Below, piece after piece: positions 33,720 through 38,773 of a stretch of DNA of 38,773 bases (positions are counted from its first letter, which is position 1; each line of letters opens with the position of its first letter). This DNA is from Hyphomicrobiales bacterium. Lineage in GTDB: Bacteria > Pseudomonadota > Alphaproteobacteria > Rhizobiales > Rhizobiaceae. The position numbers and the translations under genes were made by a program. The notes under the pieces were generated by a model that worked only from the letters and a program-made list of their open reading frames with translations, made no database searches and was not told the origin of the DNA. Where the stretch lies: assembly GCA_900468065.1 (NCBI GenBank), contig UBTA01000111.1, positions 1 to 38,773 of the forward strand. Reading direction: 5' to 3'.

Positions 33720-35096
33720 TTACCCGGCCTTGTGATTGCCTTTCGGAAACTGTTCGGCCAGTTCCTTGTACCAGTGACCGCTCTTCTTGATGGTACGGAC
33801 CTGCGTATCATAGTCGACATGGACGATGCCGAAGCGCATCTTGTAGCCTTCCGCCCATTCGAAATTGTCCATCAGGCTCCAGGCGAAATAGCCCTTCATC
33901 GGATAGCCTTCCTTGATCAGATCGGCCGTCACAGCCAAGTGATCGGCGATATAGTCGAGGCGCGGCTGGTCATCGACCACGCCGTTTTCGACGCCCATGT
34001 TGTAGGCGGCACCGTTCTCCGTGATGTAGCAATCCGGCAATGCGTAGCGGTCGTTGACCGTGCGGATGAGATCGCCCAGCGCCTGCGGAAAGACCTCCCA
34101 GCCGATATCGGTCTTCACGTCGCTGACCGGCTTGGCACTGACCGTCGCCGGGAACTCGGCGTTTGCAACCGGATCATGGGAAACGCGCATTGGCGTGTAA
34201 TAGTTGACGCCCCACCAGTCGGTCTTCTGGCTGATCGTCGCCATGTCGCCATCCTCGATGACAGGCATGCGATGGCCAAGCGCCGACAGGAAGCTTTCCG
34301 GATATTCGCCCTTGAAGATCGGGCCGAAGAAGACACCATTGTGGAAATCGAAGGCCCGCTCGGCCGCCGCCTTGTCCTCGGCGCTGTCACTGCCGGCATA
34401 GACATGCATCGGGTTGATGACGATGCCGATCGGCAGGTTTGGCTGCAATTCGCGAACGGTGGCGACGCCGAGACCATGGGCGAGATTGGTGAAATGCAGC
34501 GCATGAAGTGCTGCATCCATGTTCCGCTCGCCCGGCGCATGGATGCCGTAGAGATGGCTGAGCCAGACGGAGCACCACGGCTCGTTGAAGGTCGCCACCG
34601 CATCCAGCCGGTCGCCGAGCCGGGCGATGACGGTCTTGGCATAGCGCTGGTAGGCGTAGGCTGTCGTCCGCGCCGTCCAGCCGCCATCGCCCATCAACGC
34701 CAGCGGCAGGTCCCAATGGTAGAGCGTCGCGAAGGCCTTGATGTTACGCTGCGTCAGGCCATCGACGAGGCGATCGTAGAAATCCAGCCCCTTCTCATTG
34801 ATCGGGCCAATGCCCTCCGGAATGATGCGCGGCCAGGCGATCGAGAAACGATAAGCCTCGACGCCGAGGCTCTGGATCAGGTCAAGGTCTTCGTCCAGCC
34901 GGTTGTAGTGATCGCAGGCGATATCGCCATTATGGCCCTGATAGACCCGGCCCGGCATGTTGGAAAACGCATCCCAGATCGACGGCTTGCGGCCATCGGC
35001 CTTAGTCGCACCCTCGATCTGGAAGGAGGCGGTGGCGACGCCGAAAATGAAATCGCCGGGTAAGCGTTCTGCCAGTTTCTTTGCTTCGATCATCAT
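33720..35096 (-). CDS. GH1 beta-glucosidase
   Basis: This 458-residue glycoside hydrolase family 1 enzyme hydrolyses beta-glucosides with retention. The general acid/base is Glu172 in TFNEPWCSVWL and the nucleophile is Glu360 in YITENGAAYN. Other conserved segments are FIFGVATASFQIEGA, WDLPLAL and FAWSLMDNFEWAEGY. The start ATG at 35096 follows a GAGAG stretch; an upstream frame to 35120 is possible. No signal peptide is visible, so it is likely cytoplasmic, hydrolysing imported disaccharides. A LacI-type palindrome lies at 35154-35167, 58 bp upstream. Confidence 0.95.
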   Translation of the reverse strand: MMIEAKKLAERLPGDFIFGVATASFQIEGATKADGRKPSIWDAFSNMPGRVYQGHNGDIACDHYNRLDEDLDLIQSLGVEAYRFSIAWPRIIPEGIGPINEKGLDFYDRLVDGLTQRNIKAFATLYHWDLPLALMGDGGWTARTTAYAYQRYAKTVIARLGDRLDAVATFNEPWCSVWLSHLYGIHAPGERNMDAALHALHFTNLAHGLGVATVRELQPNLPIGIVINPMHVYAGSDSAEDKAAAERAFDFHNGVFFGPIFKGEYPESFLSALGHRMPVIEDGDMATISQKTDWWGVNYYTPMRVSHDPVANAEFPATVSAKPVSDVKTDIGWEVFPQALGDLIRTVNDRYALPDCYITENGAAYNMGVENGVVDDQPRLDYIADHLAVTADLIKEGYPMKGYFAWSLMDNFEWAEGYKMRFGIVHVDYDTQVRTIKKSGHWYKELAEQFPKGNHKAG

Positions 35097-35153
35097 CGCT
35101 CTCGTCGGATTGCGCGGCAACGAACAGGCTCCGCTCCGCGTCAGTCAAGAAAT

Positions 35154-35167
35154 CTGAAACGTTGCAG
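35154..35167. promoter_or_regulatory. LacI-type operator upstream of the beta-glucosidase gene
   Basis: CTGAAACGTTGCAG is a 14-bp palindrome with one mismatched pair around the AACGTT core, the usual LacI-family operator shape. It lies 58 bp upstream of the GH1 start. Confidence 0.5.
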
Positions 35168-35266
35168 TAATCCGGAATGACCAAAAGTCAACCGCAGAAT
35201 CATCGAGAGAACGTGTCACCCCGCCCTTTTGAGGGCGAGGCGAATGTTAGCAACATGCGAGACGGA

Positions 35267-36448
35267 TCAGACCTTGATCCAGGCCCCATTCCGCTTCGAC
35301 GACTGCACGCAGGCATCGACGAAGACCATGCCCTTCATGCCGTCATCGATTGTCGGATAGATGACGGCCGGATCGACAGCCTCGCCTTTGCGCTTGGCAA
35401 AGATGGCGCGGGCGGCTTCGGTGTAGATATTGGCAAAGCCTTCGAGATAGCCTTCCGGATGACCGGACGGGATGCGGGAGACCCGGGCTGCGGCAGGGCC
35501 GGAGCCCGCGCCATTGCGGGTGATCAGGCGCTTGGGCTCACCGAATGGCGTATACCAGAGATAGTTCGGGTCCTTCTGCGTCCATTCCAGACCGCCCTTG
35601 GTACCATAAACGCGGACCATCAGACCGTTCTCATGACCGGGCGCGACCTGGCTGCACCAGAGCATGCCCTTGGCGCGCTGGCCGTTCTTTGCCTTGAAGC
35701 GCATCATCACGTGAGCATTGTCATCCAGCGCCCGGCCTTCGACAAAGCTGTCGAGATCGGCGGCAAGCTCCTCAAGTTCAAGGCCGGAAACGAAGGCTCC
35801 GAGATTATAGGCATGCGTTCCGATATCGCCGGTGGAGCCGCCCGCACCGGATTTCGACGGATCGGTGCGCCACGCGGCCTGCTTCTGGCCGGACTGTTCG
35901 ATATTTTCGGTCAGCCAATCCTGCGGATATTCCATCTGCACCAGACGGACGGCACCGATATCGCCGTTCTCGATCATCTCTCGGGCCTGACGGACCATCG
36001 GATAACCGGTATAATTGTGCGTCAGCACGAACAGCGCATCGCTCTCGTCCGCCAGCTTCTTCAGCTTTTTCGCATCCGACAACGTCGAGGTCAAAGGCTT
36101 GTCGCAGATCACATGGATACCGCGCTTCAGGAACTCGCGGGCCGCCTCGTAATGCACGTGGTTCGGCGTGACGATGGCCACGGCTTCGATGCCGTTTTTC
36201 AGCTTGGCCTCGCGGATCGCCATTTCCTTGAAATCGGAGTAGCTGCGCAAGGGATCAAGGCCGAGTTCCGCACCGGAAGCCTTGGCCTTTTCCGGTGTGG
36301 ACGACAGGGCGCCGGCGACCAGCTCGAAATGATCGTCTAGCCGCGCGGCCATACGGTGGACCGCGCCGATAAACGCACCCGAACCGCCGCCGACCATGCC
36401 GAGACGGATCTTTTTTTCGCGAACCTCTGTGGTTCCTTCGATTGCCAT
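35267..36448 (-). CDS. Gfo/Idh/MocA-family oxidoreductase
   Basis: This 393-residue NAD(P)-dependent dehydrogenase of the Gfo/Idh/MocA family has the Rossmann motif GMVGGGSGAFIG (17-28) and the CDKPLT variant (115-120) of the catalytic EKP motif. GGSTGDIGTHAYNLGAFV (residue ~210) carries the His of the active-site region. Members oxidise sugars or inositols. AAGGGAG lies upstream of the ATG. It is separated from the upstream isomerase gene by 160 bp holding a mosaic repeat; both probably belong to one sugar pathway. Confidence 0.92.
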   Translation of the reverse strand: MAIEGTTEVREKKIRLGMVGGGSGAFIGAVHRMAARLDDHFELVAGALSSTPEKAKASGAELGLDPLRSYSDFKEMAIREAKLKNGIEAVAIVTPNHVHYEAAREFLKRGIHVICDKPLTSTLSDAKKLKKLADESDALFVLTHNYTGYPMVRQAREMIENGDIGAVRLVQMEYPQDWLTENIEQSGQKQAAWRTDPSKSGAGGSTGDIGTHAYNLGAFVSGLELEELAADLDSFVEGRALDDNAHVMMRFKAKNGQRAKGMLWCSQVAPGHENGLMVRVYGTKGGLEWTQKDPNYLWYTPFGEPKRLITRNGAGSGPAAARVSRIPSGHPEGYLEGFANIYTEAARAIFAKRKGEAVDPAVIYPTIDDGMKGMVFVDACVQSSKRNGAWIKV

Positions 36449-36487
36449 GATGTTCTCCCTTAGATCTTTGAGTTTGCGGAGACTTCC

Positions 36488-36601
36488 ACCTCCCCCTTGG
36501 GGGGGAGGTCGCAGCGAAGCTGCGGGTGGGGGTGACGCTTGTATTTCGCGAAATCACCCCACCCCGGCACTGCGCGCCGACCCTCCCCCTCAAGGGGAGG
36601 G
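36488..36601. repeat. Mosaic palindromic intergenic element (RIME-like)
   Basis: Between the dehydrogenase and isomerase genes lie three GC-rich hairpins: ACCTCCCCC/GGGGGAGGT (36488-36509), CGCAGC/GCTGCG (36510-36524) and CCCTCCCC/GGGGAGGG (36581-36601). A further G-rich/C-rich pair (GGGTGGGGGTGA/TCACCCCACCCC) lies between. This mosaic layout is like dispersed rhizobial elements. It sits inside the operon region and may affect mRNA stability or partial termination. Confidence 0.7.
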
Positions 36602-36608
36602 TTTAGAC

Positions 36609-37661
36609 CTAAAGCCCCAGCATGCGCCGGTTGGCCGCGTCGTCGGTTCCGCTGTCGGCGAAATCGTCGAAGGCTTTTTCGGTGACGCGGATGATGTGGT
36701 GCTTGACGAATTCCGCACCCTCGCGCGCGCCGTCTTCCGGATGCTTCAGAGCGCATTCCCATTCGACCACGGCCCAGCCGTCAAAATCGTTGGCCGTCAG
36801 TTTCGAGAACACCGCGCCGAAATCGACCTGGCCGTCGCCTGGCGAGCGGAAGCGCCCGGCCCGGTTGACCCAGCCTTGATAGCCGCCATAGACGCCCTGG
36901 CGACCGGTCGGATTGAACTCGGCATCCTTGACGTGGAACATCTTGATGCGCTCATGATAGATGTCGATGTTGTCCAGATAATCCAGGCACTGAAGGATAT
37001 AGTGCGAGGGATCATAGAGCATGTTGGCGCGGGGATGGTTGCCGACGCGCTCGAGGAACATCTCGAAGGTGATGCCGTCATGCAGATCCTCGCCCGGATG
37101 GATTTCATAGGCGATATCGACGCCGCAGTCTTCGGCATGGTCGAGGATCGGCGTCCAGCGGCGGGCCAGTTCATCAAAAGCGGTTTCGACCAGACCGGCC
37201 GGACGCTGCGGCCACGGATACATGAAAGGCCAGGCAAGCGCGCCGGAGAAAGTCGCGTGCGCCTTGATGCCGAGATGCTTCGATGCCGTCAGCGCCATCT
37301 TCACCTGTTCGACAGCCCATTCCTGGCGCGCCTTCGGATTGCCGCGCACTTCGGGTGCTGCGAAACCATCGAAGGCTTCGTCATAGACCGGATTGACCGC
37401 GACCAGCTGTCCCTGAAGATGAGTCGAAAGCTCGGTCACCTCGATGCCGTTTTCGCGCGCCTTGCCGGCAAACTCGTCGCAATAATCCTTCGACGACGCC
37501 GCCTTTTTCAGATCGATCAACTGACTGGCCCAGGTGGGAACCTGAACGCCGATATAGCCGCAATCAGCCGCCCATTTGGTGATCGAATCCCATGAATTGA
37601 AGGGAGCGGCATCACCCGCAAATTGTCCGAGGAAGAGCGCCGGGCCCTTGATGGTCTTCAT
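36609..37661 (-). CDS. Sugar phosphate isomerase/epimerase (AP endonuclease family 2 fold)
   Basis: This 350-residue TIM-barrel protein is a xylose-isomerase-like sugar isomerase or epimerase. The probable metal ligands are Glu186 (YEIHPGEDLHDG), Asp217 (LYDPSHY), His243 (FHVKDAEF) and a C-terminal Glu in VVEWECAL. AGGGAGG precedes the ATG. A LacI-type operator lies 26 bp upstream. It probably feeds the Gfo/Idh/MocA dehydrogenase product into metabolism. The substrate is not clear. Confidence 0.9.
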   Translation of the reverse strand: MKTIKGPALFLGQFAGDAAPFNSWDSITKWAADCGYIGVQVPTWASQLIDLKKAASSKDYCDEFAGKARENGIEVTELSTHLQGQLVAVNPVYDEAFDGFAAPEVRGNPKARQEWAVEQVKMALTASKHLGIKAHATFSGALAWPFMYPWPQRPAGLVETAFDELARRWTPILDHAEDCGVDIAYEIHPGEDLHDGITFEMFLERVGNHPRANMLYDPSHYILQCLDYLDNIDIYHERIKMFHVKDAEFNPTGRQGVYGGYQGWVNRAGRFRSPGDGQVDFGAVFSKLTANDFDGWAVVEWECALKHPEDGAREGAEFVKHHIIRVTEKAFDDFADSGTDDAANRRMLGL

Positions 37662-37686
37662 GTCAGATTCCTCCCTGATTATCGAC

Positions 37687-37700
37687 CGTAAACGTTTCCG
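37687..37700. promoter_or_regulatory. LacI-type operator upstream of the isomerase gene
   Basis: CGTAAACGTTTCCG contains the perfect palindrome AAACGTTT (37690-37697), the core of LacI-family operators. It lies 26-39 bp upstream of the start codon at 37661. Confidence 0.6.
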
Positions 37701-37872
37701 AGGTGTTTTAACACGCCGTTCGTCGAGGGCAAGGCGCCTCTTACCGATAACGGCCAGCGAATGGGGACAGCCAGAATTTCAGTGCGCCGGAACCTAATCA
37801 CGGACTTCGCGCGCCGACAAGAGGTACGTGCCGCAAAAACCAAATACGAAGGCCAGCGTGATTTCAGGCCAT

Positions 37873-37902
37873 AAAAATGGGCGCCCGCTTTTGCGGGCGC
37901 CC
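37873..37902 (-). terminator. Intrinsic terminator of the substrate-binding protein gene
   Basis: On the minus strand GGGCGCCCGC and GCGGGCGCCC pair around AAAA and are followed by ATTTTTAT. It lies 18 nt after the stop codon of the upstream gene. Confidence 0.92.
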
Positions 37903-37920
37903 GGTATTCAGCAAGGCCGA

Positions 37921-38773
37921 TCAGAACGGTGAATCGGGGAAGTAGAAGTCCTTGGCATTGTCCTTGGTCACGAGCGTTGCATCGATCGTGTAGACGCCGC
38001 GAACCGGAACCTGACCGTAGAAATTGGCGACGGTCATCTCGAGTGCGGTACCAACCATTGCCGGCGGATAGAGCACGTCGACCGGGATCATCTTGTCGCC
38101 GTCCATGACCTTCTTGATCATGTCCTTCGAACCGGCACCGGCCACGACATACTGAATGTCGGTGCGCTTGGCCTGGTCGATGGCCTGCAGCACGCCGACA
38201 GCCATGTCGTCGTCCTGGCACCAGACCACGTCGATCTTCGGGTATTTGGTCAGGTAGTCCTGCATGACCTTGAAGGCATCGTCGCGGTTCCAGTTGCCGA
38301 ACTGGCGGTCGAGAACCTTGACGTTGGAGCCTTCGATACCCTTGTCGAAGCCGTCCTGACGCTGCTGGTCGATCGGGATCGGCAGGCCGCGGATGATGAC
38401 GACTTCGGCGTCCGGCGTGGTAGCCTTGATGTATTCGCCGGCCGTCTGGCCAAGCGCCGGGTTGTTGCCGGCCACGTAGAGGTCGCGAACGGTGTTGTCG
38501 TTGACCGACGGTGCACGGTCGACGATGGCGACGAACGTGCCCTTGCTCTTGACTTCCTTGATAGCGTTGACAAGCGGATCCGGGTCGGACGGCAGGATGA
38601 CCAGCGCGTCGATGCCCTGGGTTTCAAGGTCCTGCACCGCATTGGCCTGGCTTGCCGGATCCGGCGACGTCTTGACGATAACGTTAAGGCCCGGATGCTG
38701 TGCCATCAGAAGCTTGGCGACGCGCTCGGCGTGGAACACCACGCCCGAGGTCCAGCCATGGTCGGCGGCCGGG
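37921..38773 (-). CDS. Sugar ABC transporter substrate-binding protein (N-terminus cut by window edge)
   Basis: About 283 residues of a periplasmic binding protein of the ribose-binding (Peripla_BP_4) type are visible. They include HGWTSGVVFHAERVAKLLMAQ at the edge, then GIDALVILPSDPDPLVNAIKEV, VAGNNPALGQTAGEYI, WCQDDDMAVGVLQAI and the C-terminal VRGVYTIDATLVTKDNAKDFYFPDSPF. The signal peptide and start lie beyond 38773. It delivers a sugar to an ABC importer whose other genes are outside. It ends in a strong terminator. Confidence 0.93.
   Translation of the reverse strand, partial: PAADHGWTSGVVFHAERVAKLLMAQHPGLNVIVKTSPDPASQANAVQDLETQGIDALVILPSDPDPLVNAIKEVKSKGTFVAIVDRAPSVNDNTVRDLYVAGNNPALGQTAGEYIKATTPDAEVVIIRGLPIPIDQQRQDGFDKGIEGSNVKVLDRQFGNWNRDDAFKVMQDYLTKYPKIDVVWCQDDDMAVGVLQAIDQAKRTDIQYVVAGAGSKDMIKKVMDGDKMIPVDVLYPPAMVGTALEMTVANFYGQVPVRGVYTIDATLVTKDNAKDFYFPDSPF

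Noticed and set aside
33732..35063. 443-codon plus-strand frame opposite the beta-glucosidase gene
   Set aside because: The minus-strand gene carries both catalytic Glu motifs; the plus-strand frame is antisense.

Overview
The window looks like chromosomal DNA of an alphaproteobacterium in the Rhizobiaceae (Rhizobium/Agrobacterium group). The evidence is high GC content, a soxBDA sarcosine oxidase cluster, a three-gene proton-translocating transhydrogenase preceded by an aa3-oxidase subunit IV gene, DUF992 and DUF533 proteins, a long leader on an ornithine decarboxylase gene, and a mosaic palindromic intergenic element of the kind common in rhizobia. I found no rRNA, tRNA, CRISPR array, transposase or prophage gene. 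Codon style is uniform and almost all genes are intact, so most of the window reads as ordinary core or near-core chromosome.

Layout. 1-2152 (minus): soxB-soxD-soxA, with soxA cut by the window edge. 2572-4694 (plus): rpsU, a TPR lipoprotein and a DUF992 exported protein, with clear terminators. 4792-8253 (minus): aa3 oxidase subunit IV, pntAA, pntAB, pntB. 8476-11761 (minus): a FeeM/LuxI-like N-acyl synthase-fold protein and a membrane PAS-GGDEF-EAL protein with a degenerate GGDEF. 12193-14985: a class C26 glutamine-amidotransferase-type hydrolase, a D-2-hydroxyacid dehydrogenase and a LacI regulator. 15091-16477: a MarR regulator divergent from a creatininase-family amidohydrolase. 16605-19327 (plus): a CobW-family GTPase with a His-rich metal segment, a WD40 protein and an ASCH-like/winged-helix protein. 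19338-21826: a Glyoxalase_8-type protein, a secreted Gly/Asn-rich repeat peptide, and a divergent outer-membrane beta-barrel protein.

21899-25333: a GNAT enzyme, ornithine/lysine decarboxylase with a leader of about 400 nt, and a LysR regulator. 25434-27094 (plus): DUF1007 and a NicO/RcnA-type metal exporter. 27098-28917 (minus): DUF533, GNAT and a small membrane protein. 29215-29853 (minus): KDPG aldolase. 30085-31462 (plus): CYTH and CHAD proteins as overlapping genes. 31518-32638: a WYL regulator and a VOC protein that share a matching operator. 32702-33646: trhO. 33720-38773 (minus): a sugar catabolic region with a GH1 beta-glucosidase, a Gfo/Idh/MocA dehydrogenase, a sugar isomerase/epimerase and a truncated sugar ABC substrate-binding protein, with LacI-type operator palindromes.

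The most notable points are the matched pair of 21-bp palindromes at the WYL regulator and its neighbour, the N-acyl synthase-like gene with a CtrA-like box upstream, the decarboxylase leader, the low-complexity secreted peptide facing an outer-membrane protein gene, and an orphan plus-strand terminator that may end a small RNA. All assignments come from reading the sequence and recalling families; no database search was run.
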